DNA of 5,888 bases from Candidatus Bathyarchaeota archaeon (GCA_029879825.1 JAOUPL010000073.1:1-5888); one strand, 5' to 3'. Positions 1 through 5,282 are shown, numbered from the stretch's first letter. Notes: generated by a model not told the origin, from the sequence alone. Numbers and translations: made by a program.

Positions 1-1355
1 ACAAAGTTTCCCTTTACACCAACAGGAAGAGGTTTCCCCTCGTCATCCACGATGTCAGCGTCAATGCTGGGCAAAGGAATGGTTGCGGATCCCGGTTTTA
101 TGGGAAGCATGGCAATTCCGTAGGGGTTTCCAACCATGGGTCCACTGCTCTCGGTCTGCCACATGTGATCGATTACTGGTATTCTATCCTCGAAAACTGT
201 TTTCTGAAGCCATTCGTAAGCGGGAGGGTTCAGAACTTCTCCAGCGCAGACCACCAGCCTCACGGAGCTTAGATCGTGCTTTTTAGGCCATTTGTCCCCG
301 TATTTCATTAGTGCTCTAGCGCCTGTCGGGGATATCCACATCTGCGTTACTAGGTTCTTTTCCACTACTTTCCACCATATGTCTGGGGTTGGGTAGTCTG
401 GAACTCCTTCGTACATGATCGTTGAACAACCGAAGAGTAAGGGTGCATAAACAACGTAGCTGTGACCTACGATCCAGCCTATGTCCGAAGTAGACCACCA
501 CACGTCGGTTTCCTTCATGTCATAGACCCACTTGCCCATGGCGTAAATGTAAACCTGATAGCTTCCGTGAGGCTGAACCGTGCCTTTAGGCTTTGCCATG
601 GTTCCAGATGTATAAAGAATGAAAGCCAACTCGTCAGACCGCATTGGAACTGCTTCTGCTTTTGTTCCCTTACCTTTGTCAAGGGCTTCCTCCCAATATA
701 TGTCCCTTCTTGGCATCATGGGAGGTTCTTCTGGCTCCCTATTTAACACGATAACTTTTCTAACACCCTTAGCTTCCTTCAGGGCTTGGTCCACTACTCC
801 TTTCAGGGAAACAGTTTTACCTTTTCTGTATCCTGCATCCGTGGTGACGACAATCTCGGAACCCGCGCCTTGTATTCTATCGGCTAAAGCTCCATACCCA
901 AAGCCTCCGAAAACAACCGAATGTATGGCTCCGATTCTTGTGGTGGCTAACATCGCGATGATGGCTTCGGGAATCATTGGCATGTAAATGGTTACTCTAT
1001 CACCTTTCTTTACGCCCAAGGCCTTTAGCGCCGCTGCAAATCTTTTTACCTCGAAAAGTAATTGATTATACGTCAAAACCCTAGTTGCTTGGTTTTCTCC
1101 ATTTTCCCAAATAATAGCCGCCCTGTTTCCTTTTTCCTTCTTCACGTGATAATCGACACAGTTGTAAGATAAGTTGGTAACACCGCCTTTAAACCATTTG
1201 AAAAAGGGGTAATTCCACTCGAAAACTTTGTTCCAAGGTTTGAACCAGTGGAGTTCTTGGGCAATTTCGCCCCAAAAACCTTCGGGATCGTCCAAGGCTC
1301 GTTTTAGCATCCACTTGAGATGGGGTGGATATTCTATTCGCTTTGGTTCTTCCAT
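1..1355 (-). CDS. acs: AMP-forming acetyl/propionyl-CoA synthetase, C-terminus cut off by window edge
   Basis: Activates a short carboxylic acid with ATP to an acyl-adenylate, then to acyl-CoA (ANL superfamily, cytosolic). The frame stays open to the window edge: 451 residues from the ATG at 1355, about 185 fewer than a usual enzyme, so the C-terminal domain with the catalytic lysine lies outside. Seen: an N-terminal region rich in Trp and Phe (WGEIAQELHWFKPWNKVFEW), GDRVTIYMPMIPEA, GAIHSVVFGGF, the phosphate-binding loop YTSGTMAKPKG (248-258), WWSTSDIGWIVGHSY, EGVPDYP, CAGEVLN, and DHMWQTESSG followed by KPGSAT. Trp399 matches the tryptophan that keeps the acyl pocket short, but I295, V296 and A371 replace the usual V, T and V, so propionate or another short acid is as likely as acetate. 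The loop has M-A where T-G is usual. An in-frame ATG at 1385 is possible but would lie upstream of the predicted transcript start. Family certain; substrate open. Confidence 0.93.
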   Translation of the reverse strand, partial: MEEPKRIEYPPHLKWMLKRALDDPEGFWGEIAQELHWFKPWNKVFEWNYPFFKWFKGGVTNLSYNCVDYHVKKEKGNRAAIIWENGENQATRVLTYNQLLFEVKRFAAALKALGVKKGDRVTIYMPMIPEAIIAMLATTRIGAIHSVVFGGFGYGALADRIQGAGSEIVVTTDAGYRKGKTVSLKGVVDQALKEAKGVRKVIVLNREPEEPPMMPRRDIYWEEALDKGKGTKAEAVPMRSDELAFILYTSGTMAKPKGTVQPHGSYQVYIYAMGKWVYDMKETDVWWSTSDIGWIVGHSYVVYAPLLFGCSTIMYEGVPDYPTPDIWWKVVEKNLVTQMWISPTGARALMKYGDKWPKKHDLSSVRLVVCAGEVLNPPAYEWLQKTVFEDRIPVIDHMWQTESSGPMVGNPYGIAMLPIKPGSATIPLPSIDADIVDDEGKPLPVGVKGNF

Positions 1356-1363
1356 TGCAGAGG

Positions 1364-1369
1364 CTCCTT
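1364..1369 (-). promoter_or_regulatory. Ribosome binding site deciding the synthetase start
   Basis: The minus strand reads AAGGAG here, 8 bases ahead of the ATG at 1355, which is ideal spacing. The alternative in-frame ATG at 1385 has only a weaker GGAAG ahead of it and lies upstream of the transcript start predicted from the TATA box. Both points favour 1355. Confidence 0.6.
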
Positions 1370-1396
1370 TTGAGATTGTCACCATTGTAATCTTCC

Positions 1397-1404
1397 TTTA
1401 AATA
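1397..1404 (-). promoter_or_regulatory. TATA-like box of the CoA synthetase gene
   Basis: The minus strand reads TATTTAAA, a good archaeal TATA box. A start about 25 bases downstream would fall near 1375, giving a leader of about 20 bases that contains the AAGGAG site. Placement is by eye. Confidence 0.5.
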
Positions 1405-1455
1405 CGTTTCTTACAGCTAACCTAAGGGAAAACAAGCCTTGGAAGCTACGGCATC

Positions 1456-1463
1456 TTTTATAA
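1456..1463 (+). promoter_or_regulatory. TATA-like box of the rightward gene series
   Basis: TTTTATAA lies about 65-70 bases ahead of the small helical gene. A transcript would start near 1486. It is back to back with the TATA box of the CoA synthetase some 55 bases away, so the two units diverge from one short control region. Confidence 0.45.
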
Positions 1464-1527
1464 TCACTTATGTGTTCCATACTGTAAACTGAAAAGATTG
1501 CGGAAAGGGGGGCCACTTAGGTTGTCG

Positions 1528-1896
1528 ATGATGAATAACTATCGAAAAGGCTGGGCTTTGCGCTATCTCAGAGAAGCAAAGGCAGAATTGACTGCGGCTC
1601 AAAAAACGCCGTACATGGCGCCAAGTTTGGTTTTTGAAGCCTTGAGAAAGGCTCAAGCAGCCATCTATTATAGCCTAGGAGAACCCACTTTTATTGCGAC
1701 GATAGTCCACGAAACCCTTTACACGAAACAATTTGTTGAAGACCCAATCTTGAAGTTTCTTGTTGAAATTGAAAGGACAATCCAACAAATAGCGCAAAAA
1801 CCGAGGTCGGACAGCGAAGCGGTGATGGAACAAGTGAACGACTTCGTTCAACTGGCGTCTGAAATAGTAGAACTTTTCACGGGCGAAAGTGCCTAG
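1528..1896 (+). CDS. Small all-helical protein, weakly HEPN-like, function unknown
   Basis: 122 residues from the ATG at 1528; a second ATG follows at once at 1531. Not recognised with certainty. The chain looks wholly helical: YRKGWALRYLREAKAELTAA, then EALRKAQAAIYYSLGEP, then a long helix around FLVEIERTIQQIAQKP and a last one at DFVQLASEIVELF. The order 'A-x-x-L-x-x-A helix, then a K-A-x-x-A-x-x-Y-S-x-G-E-P helix' resembles HEPN domains, but the RxxxxH ribonuclease motif of active HEPN proteins is absent. A helical adaptor or protein-binding role is therefore likelier than an RNase, if the resemblance is real. TTG starts at 1522 (a G-run at 1507-1512 gives a plausible binding site with 9 bases spacing) and 1498 are alternatives and would add 2 or 10 residues. 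It ends 19 bases before the MoaD-like gene on the same strand, so the two are probably co-transcribed. Confidence 0.75.
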   Translation: MMNNYRKGWALRYLREAKAELTAAQKTPYMAPSLVFEALRKAQAAIYYSLGEPTFIATIVHETLYTKQFVEDPILKFLVEIERTIQQIAQKPRSDSEAVMEQVNDFVQLASEIVELFTGESA

Positions 1897-1915
1897 TTGA
1901 TCGGATAGAGTTAAT

Positions 1916-2209
1916 ATGGTTATCAATGTAGAAGTTAAGTTCCTAGGGATATTCCGACAGTTTTCTGGAAGAAACCGAGTTCTTGTGAAATTGGAAAAAC
2001 CCGCAACTGTGAGAAAAACAATCGAGAAACTTATCGAAGCTTTTTCATCTGAGTTTAAACTAACGTTGGTTGATCCAGAGCTTGAGGATGCTCGCCCAAA
2101 CGCACTCATTCTTGTTAATAGAAAGGAAATCAGCGTTTTGCAGGGACTTGAAACCGAGGTTGAGGATGGCGACGAAATCGTTCTAGTTCCAGTGTCCCAC
2201 GGCGGCTAA
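1916..2209 (+). CDS. MoaD/SAMP-type ubiquitin-fold sulfur carrier protein
   Basis: 97 residues with the beta-grasp pattern of MoaD: a first strand VEVKFLGIFRQFSGR, a helix TVRKTIEKLIEAFSSEF, a strand with ALILVNRKEI, then EVEDGDEIVLVPVSHGG ending in the free Gly-Gly that an E1-like enzyme adenylates. Known relatives carry the thiocarboxylate sulfur for molybdopterin or tungstopterin synthesis; archaeal relatives (SAMPs) can also be joined to lysines of target proteins. The sequence cannot tell these roles apart. Neither the large subunit MoaE nor an E1-like MoeB/UbaA is present in the window. The ribosome site is weak (GGA about 10 bases upstream), which fits translation coupled to the upstream gene. 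The ending SHGG is a slight variant of the common V-x-G-G tail. Confidence 0.88.
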   Translation: MVINVEVKFLGIFRQFSGRNRVLVKLEKPATVRKTIEKLIEAFSSEFKLTLVDPELEDARPNALILVNRKEISVLQGLETEVEDGDEIVLVPVSHGG

Positions 2210-2211
2210 CA

Positions 2212-2235
2212 GCATATACCTCGCGACTTATATGC
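2212..2235. promoter_or_regulatory. Perfect inverted repeat over a TATA-like box: candidate operator
   Basis: GCATATA at 2212-2218 and TATATGC at 2229-2235 form a perfect 7-base inverted repeat with a 10-base spacer. The right arm overlaps TTATAT (2228-2233), a candidate TATA box that would start transcripts near 2256. A dimeric regulator bound here could control the acyl-CoA ligase. A weak hairpin ending the MoaD transcript is the alternative, though no T-run follows. Confidence 0.4.
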
Positions 2236-2295
2236 AAATCTTTGTTAACTCATAAATACGTAAAAATAGACAGAAAAGGATGTTGGGATTTGAAT

Positions 2296-3942
2296 ATGTC
2301 GATGTCGTTCTATCCTGAACCCATACCCGGTGAAGTAGAAACCGCCCGCAGAAAGTACGGGAAATATTACCAAATTGGCATCTGGCCTTTCTACCCTGAC
2401 ATACCTCTATTTCAAGTTCTGAAAACTACTGCTATACTCGATCCAGAAAAGACTATTATATTATCCCCAAAGAAGATGACGATCAAGGAGATTGACACCC
2501 TTAGCGACAAACTCGCCACAGCACTAGCTGACCTTGGTGCAAAGAAGGGAAACACGGTGGCTTTGTATATGTGGAACTCCACAGAATTTGTCTTAGCCTT
2601 CTTCGGGATCTTGAAGACTGGAGCCACCGTAACAGCCTTGGACCCTTCATTAAAGGAGAAAGACGCCCAGTATCAACTTGAAGATTCAGAATCGATAATG
2701 GTGATTGCGGACGAAGAGCAGTATCCCATAATAGAGAGTATTCGAGAGAAGTTGCCGAGGCTAAAGAACGTCATTGTTGTTGGAGAAAAAAGGCATCCAG
2801 ATGCTTATCTCTTCAAGGAACTTGTAGAAAAGTATCCTCCTAATCCGCCAAAAGTGAAAATCAACCCGAAAAAGGACTTAGCGGTTCTTCAGTACACTGC
2901 TGGCACAACCGGTCTTCCGAAGGGTTGCATGCTCACGCACTATAACATAGTGAGCAACATATTCCAGCTGGCTCTCACCCATGGATTGGAAGGCACAAGA
3001 GACGACATAGTCCTAGCTCATCTTCCATTCTACCATATCTACGGAATGACAACTCTAATCTGCGCCTCTGTTTGCTTTGGCCTCAGCATAGTCATACAGA
3101 AACGATTCGACATGGAAGAGTTTCTCGAGCTCATCCAAAAGTTCAAAGTGACAGTTGTAGGCACCGTTATGCCAGTGCTCACTTTGCTAGCCCAGTTCCC
3201 TGATTTCCTTGAACAATACGACTTATCGTCTCTTCGGTACATCAGCAGCGGAGCCACACCAATGGTTCCAGAAACTGCAAAAAAATTCGAGAAACTGACC
3301 GGCGTAACTGTTACCCAAGGTTATGGTTTAAGTGAAACCTCGCCGGTCACTCATTCAAATCCTCTTTGTCAGATAAAACTGGAATCTGTTGGTCCTCCGG
3401 TGCCAGACACTCTACAAAAAATCGTGGATATAGAGACTGGCACAAAGGAGCTTCCACCCGGGGAAGTTGGCGAAATCATCATTAAAGGCCCGCAGGTTAT
3501 GATTGGTTACTGGAAAAGGCCTAAAGAAACTGCAGAAGCCCTTAGGAATGGCTGGTTCTACACGGGCGATTTGGGAAAAATAGACGAAGATGGATACCTC
3601 TACATTGTTGACCGCAAGAAAGAAACCATTAAGTACAAGGGCTTCACAATCGGGCCAGCCGAGCTTGAGGCCGTACTACTCGAACATCCAGCTGTAGGCG
3701 ACTGCGCTGTCGTAGGCAAGCCTGATCCTGTGGCTGGGGAAATTCCGAAGGCTTACGTTTTGTTGAGGGGCGGAGCTGAAGCCACCGAGGAGGGGCTCGT
3801 CAAATTTGTGGAAGAGAGGGTTGCGGGATACAAGAAGATTAGAGAAGTGGAATTTGTGGACATGATTCCGAGAAGCTTGGCGGGTAAAGTTTTGAGGAGA
3901 GAGTTCATCGATAGGGAGCGTAGGCTGAGCCAAAAAACTTGA
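2296..3942 (+). CDS. AMP-forming acyl-CoA ligase (long-chain or aryl type)
   Basis: Full-length 548-residue ANL enzyme that joins a carboxylic acid to CoA through an acyl-adenylate. Motifs from the ATG at 2296: P-loop YTAGTTGLPKG (200-210); HLPFYHIYGM, the acyl-pocket region; QGYGLSET (341-348), adenine binding; YTGDLG with Asp425 for the ribose; DRKKETIKYKG (439-449), the hinge to the C-terminal domain; and PRSLAGKVLRRE (525-536) with the catalytic Lys531. All key residues are intact, so the enzyme should be active. The chain is nearer to fatty-acyl and 4-coumarate-type ligases than to the acetyl-CoA synthetase at the left edge; the substrate cannot be read from sequence. The frame is open back to a TTG at 2242, but that would precede the predicted transcript start. 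GGGA at 2285-2288 sits 7 bases before the ATG at 2296; a TTG at 2290 and an ATG at 2302 are alternatives. Confidence 0.93.
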   Translation: MSMSFYPEPIPGEVETARRKYGKYYQIGIWPFYPDIPLFQVLKTTAILDPEKTIILSPKKMTIKEIDTLSDKLATALADLGAKKGNTVALYMWNSTEFVLAFFGILKTGATVTALDPSLKEKDAQYQLEDSESIMVIADEEQYPIIESIREKLPRLKNVIVVGEKRHPDAYLFKELVEKYPPNPPKVKINPKKDLAVLQYTAGTTGLPKGCMLTHYNIVSNIFQLALTHGLEGTRDDIVLAHLPFYHIYGMTTLICASVCFGLSIVIQKRFDMEEFLELIQKFKVTVVGTVMPVLTLLAQFPDFLEQYDLSSLRYISSGATPMVPETAKKFEKLTGVTVTQGYGLSETSPVTHSNPLCQIKLESVGPPVPDTLQKIVDIETGTKELPPGEVGEIIIKGPQVMIGYWKRPKETAEALRNGWFYTGDLGKIDEDGYLYIVDRKKETIKYKGFTIGPAELEAVLLEHPAVGDCAVVGKPDPVAGEIPKAYVLLRGGAEATEEGLVKFVEERVAGYKKIREVEFVDMIPRSLAGKVLRREFIDRERRLSQKT

Positions 3943-4008
3943 TGGGAGTCATTACAAAACATGCCTGAAGATGTAGCGTTTACACATGCACGCGAATGGA
4001 ATTAGTAC

Positions 4009-4110
4009 CTATGATCCCACATCTATTGATTGCGCAGTGATGTCGTCGCCATCCTCAGACGCCAGGAAAACGGCTAAGGCTGCAACCTTTTCCGGCGTAG
4101 TTATCGCGCG
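4009..4110 (-). pseudogene. C-terminal remnant of a short-chain dehydrogenase/reductase
   Basis: Minus-strand frame of 33 codons ending at TAG 4011-4009. It reads TTPEKVAALAVFLASEDG followed by DDITAQSIDVGS, the hallmark C-terminal segment of short-chain dehydrogenases (TPEEVA-x-x-V-x-FLAS-x-x-A-x-x-ITGQ-x-x-x-V-DGG). The catalytic Ser-Tyr-Lys and the nucleotide-binding N-terminus are not present upstream; likeness fades at about 4110, inside an alternating CG tract. Family ITGQ is changed to ITAQ and the final DGG to DVGS, consistent with decay. It faces the acyl-CoA ligase tail to tail, and reductases of this family (3-oxoacyl reductases among them) often sit near acyl-CoA ligases, so a former neighbour lost by deletion is a reasonable reading. 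Confidence 0.7.
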
Positions 4111-4286
4111 CGTAGGTTCTTTTTCGCCTTCTTTTCCTGTTCCTTAAGCATACGTTTGAGACGTTTCTCCATTTTCAACTCATGAGTGTGTTCTTCGGGA
4201 GGGGGAGGCAACTGTTTCAAGTATTCTTCTATATCCGTTGTCTCAGCCTTCTTCGGTTTCTTTTGTCTTTTCTTTGTCTTAGCCAT
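4101..4286 (-). CDS. Small Lys/Glu-rich protein, function unknown
   Basis: 61 residues, very rich in Lys and Glu, with no hydrophobic core segment, Cys pair or membrane span. The N-terminal third is a basic tail (MAKTKKRQKKPKK), the middle holds DIEEYLKQL and a run of four prolines, and the last half (ELKMEKRLKRMLKEQEKKAKK) should be one charged helix. Such proteins may bind nucleic acid or ribosomes, but nothing proves this. The start is well supported: the minus strand has AGGGAG 8 bases ahead of the ATG and a TATA-like ATTTATGC about 40 bases ahead. The last codons read through the alternating CG tract at 4105-4112, and the TAA stop falls within the dehydrogenase remnant in another frame, so the original C-terminus may have been replaced. 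Composition is biased enough that chance cannot be fully excluded. Confidence 0.65.
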   Translation of the reverse strand: MAKTKKRQKKPKKAETTDIEEYLKQLPPPPEEHTHELKMEKRLKRMLKEQEKKAKKNLRAR

Positions 4287-4294
4287 GTTGCGTT

Positions 4295-4300
4295 CTCCCT
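4295..4300 (-). promoter_or_regulatory. Ribosome binding site of the Lys/Glu-rich protein
   Basis: AGGGAG on the minus strand, with 8 bases to the ATG at 4286. This is the main reason to accept this short, biased frame as a gene. Confidence 0.55.
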
Positions 4301-4322
4301 AACCTTTACTTGTGAATAGAAT

Positions 4323-4333
4323 GCATAAATTTT
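4323..4333. promoter_or_regulatory. TATA-like sequence usable in both directions
   Basis: The plus strand reads GCATAAATTTT. On the minus strand ATTTATGC would start transcripts near 4302, just ahead of the AGGGAG site of the Lys/Glu-rich gene. On the plus strand ATAAATTT would start transcripts near 4354, almost exactly at the ATG at 4355 ahead of the startless frame. The first use is better supported. Confidence 0.4.
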
Positions 4334-4358
4334 TCTTAAAAGAACTAAGCGGGGATGA

Positions 4359-4481
4359 CTTGAGGAAATCGAGGAGAAAATCATCCCTGTAGTTGTTTCC
4401 AACCCGAAAAAATTCGAGCACCTCATCAAAGACCTCGGCACAAAACTCGCTAAAGAGATGGAGAAACGAAAAACAAAGTAG
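4359..4481 (+). pseudogene. 40-codon protein-like frame without a start codon
   Basis: A clean reading frame runs from just after a TGA (4356-4358) to TAG at 4479-4481 and reads like a real protein: LEEIEEKIIPVVVSNPKKF, then EHLIKDLGTKLAKEMEKR, with alternating charged and hydrophobic residues of an amphipathic helix. It has no ATG, GTG or TTG at its head; the only ATG in frame (4458) is seven codons before the stop. An ATG at 4355 lies one base out of frame and would hit TGA at its third codon; removing one base would give a complete 41-residue protein. It may be a frameshifted small gene, a gene fragment, or carry a sequencing error. Family not recognised. Confidence 0.4.
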
Positions 4482-4491
4482 CGAAGGGACA

Positions 4492-4513
4492 TTCTTCTAC
4501 CCCACTAGAAGAA
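4492..4513. terminator. Perfect 8-base-pair hairpin after the startless frame
   Basis: TTCTTCTA (4492-4499) pairs perfectly with TAGAAGAA (4506-4513) around a 6-base loop, starting 11 bases after the stop at 4481. No T-run follows on either strand, so termination is unproven; an RNA stability element or binding palindrome is equally possible. Confidence 0.35.
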
Positions 4514-4588
4514 CGCACAGAGAAAATAGAAATTAGTTCCAGAAGCTTTAAGTGAGGTTCCTTGACATCTGAATAATGGGGCGCGCGT

Positions 4589-4612
4589 GCAACCAAAAAA
4601 ACTTTTAGTTGC
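4589..4612. repeat. Imperfect inverted repeat, GCAAC...GTTGC
   Basis: GCAAC (4589-4593) pairs with GTTGC (4608-4612). Inside, AAAA (4595-4598) pairs with TTTT (4603-4606) after one C-A mismatch, leaving a 4-base loop. It abuts the CG tract at 4581-4587. Confidence 0.4.
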
Positions 4613-4633
4613 TGAGAGAGAAAGGAGTTTTTC

Positions 4634-4701
4634 TTTTGCGCACCCCACCATCCAGCAAAACCGTTAGAATTACAGCTCGAATATATAAACGTTTTGCGCA
4701 C
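4634..4701 (+). repeat. 10-base direct repeat TTTTGCGCAC, two copies
   Basis: Exact copies at 4634-4643 and 4692-4701, 58 bases apart, the second just after the orphan TATA-like box. GCGCAC resembles the CG-tract motif found nearby. Confidence 0.4.
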
Positions 4702-4873
4702 TTACGCTCCATCAAAGACCAGATACTAGGAAAATAGATGTATGTTGTTTGGTTGTAACATTCTCTTGGCTTATGAATCTGTAACAAACTTTAGGCGTAT
4801 GCGCGCGCAGTCTCGCTAGAGATTTAGACTTTGTCAAAAAATTGCAGGTTTTCGCTGGCTACAAGGCTATTGT

Positions 4874-4901
4874 AAAAATGGATTTCTTGTTCCTGGAAAT
4901 C
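4874..4901 (-). terminator. Hairpin plus T-run after the zinc-ribbon gene
   Basis: On the minus strand GATTTC (4901-4896) pairs with GAAATC (4886-4881) around a 9-base loop. The arm begins at the last base of the TAG stop, and the sequence CATTTTTAC follows, giving five T. The layout suits a transcript end for the zinc-ribbon gene. Confidence 0.4.
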
Positions 4902-5212
4902 TATTCTGGCATTTCTGGGAAAAGTATCTTTTTGGTGTTGGCTCTGCAATTCGGGCATTCTGGCTCGTTGGGCGAGTAAATTGTTCTGCAATATGGGCAT
5001 TCGATTCTCATCATTTCATTGAAGTGTTTGTCTATTATTTCCATTTTCTTTTTTTGAAGCTCTTTTTTGCTTTCTACTTTTGAGGTGGAGTGTGCGAACC
5101 ATAGTGCTGCAATTGTGATTCCCATGAACATGAATGAAAAAATCGCAACGATTTGCCATGCATCCGTTCCTGCCAATTTCTCTAACACCAACAATAACAC
5201 TGAATGCTTCAA
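4901..5212 (-). CDS. Membrane-anchored zinc-ribbon protein, function unknown
   Basis: 103 residues from a TTG at 5212. Order of parts: a short hydrophobic N-terminus, one membrane span at about 19-39 (WQIVAIFSFMFMGITIAALW), a Lys/Glu-rich helical linker (45-68), and a zinc ribbon with C72-P-Y-C75 and C86-P-N-C89. The positive charges after the span suggest N-terminus outside and zinc ribbon in the cytoplasm. Such one-span zinc-ribbon proteins are frequent in archaea and mostly uncharacterised; binding of a partner protein or nucleic acid at the membrane is possible but not shown. The start is doubtful: no in-frame ATG lies upstream, the TTG has no clear binding site, and the first in-frame ATG lies inside the span. 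An ATG at 5234 with GAGG 7 bases ahead is in another frame, so a frameshift near the start is possible. Confidence 0.75.
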   Translation of the reverse strand: MKHSVLLLVLEKLAGTDAWQIVAIFSFMFMGITIAALWFAHSTSKVESKKELQKKKMEIIDKHFNEMMRIECPYCRTIYSPNEPECPNCRANTKKILFPEMPE

Positions 5213-5273
5213 GCAAACACGGGCTTGAACACATATTCCTACCTCATTTGTTTCACCTTCATGGGGACTTAGC

Positions 5274-5282
5274 CTTTATGAA
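5274..5282 (-). promoter_or_regulatory. TATA-like box of the zinc-ribbon gene
   Basis: The minus strand reads TTCATAAAG. A transcript start about 25 bases on, near 5252, would precede both the ATG at 5234 and the TTG at 5212. Moderate match only. Confidence 0.3.

Larger units (their letters stand above)
4514..4873. other. Gene-free stretch with hairpins, a direct repeat and an orphan TATA-like box
   Basis: No frame here looks coding in either direction: the open frames have poor composition and no family motif. It holds an AT-rich hairpin (4589-4612), a 10-base direct repeat (4634 and 4692), a strong TATA-like ATATATAAA (4681-4689) that could serve either strand with no gene after it, two alternating CG tracts (4581-4587, 4801-4808), and AGTCT/AGACT arms at 4809-4813 and 4826-4830. 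No tRNA fold was found. Confidence 0.5.

Noticed and set aside
83..987. Plus-strand open frames of 67, 94 and 122 codons
   Set aside because: They lie entirely over the CoA synthetase on the other strand, have no family motif, and are antisense shadows.
1527..1533. ATGATGA resembling the C box of a C/D small RNA
   Set aside because: It is formed by two adjacent ATG codons at a gene start, and I found no matching D box and guide layout.
1675..2109. Minus-strand 144-codon frame
   Set aside because: It is antisense to the small helical gene and the MoaD gene, which both have family-like sequence; its own translation is Phe/Arg-rich and motif-free.
2242..2295. Extended acyl-CoA ligase start at TTG 2242
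   Set aside because: The extra 18 residues do not resemble the family N-terminus and the codon precedes the predicted transcript start; GGGA before 2296 suits the later ATG.
3961..4005. 14-codon frame after the acyl-CoA ligase
   Set aside because: Too short, without binding site or recognisable sequence.
4229..4787. Minus-strand frames of 87, 83 and 60 codons
   Set aside because: They have no family likeness, cross hairpins and repeats, and overlap better-supported features.
4790..4900. Possible tRNA in the structured spacer
   Set aside because: No GTTCRA-type T-loop, no acceptor stem pairing and no anticodon arm could be assembled.
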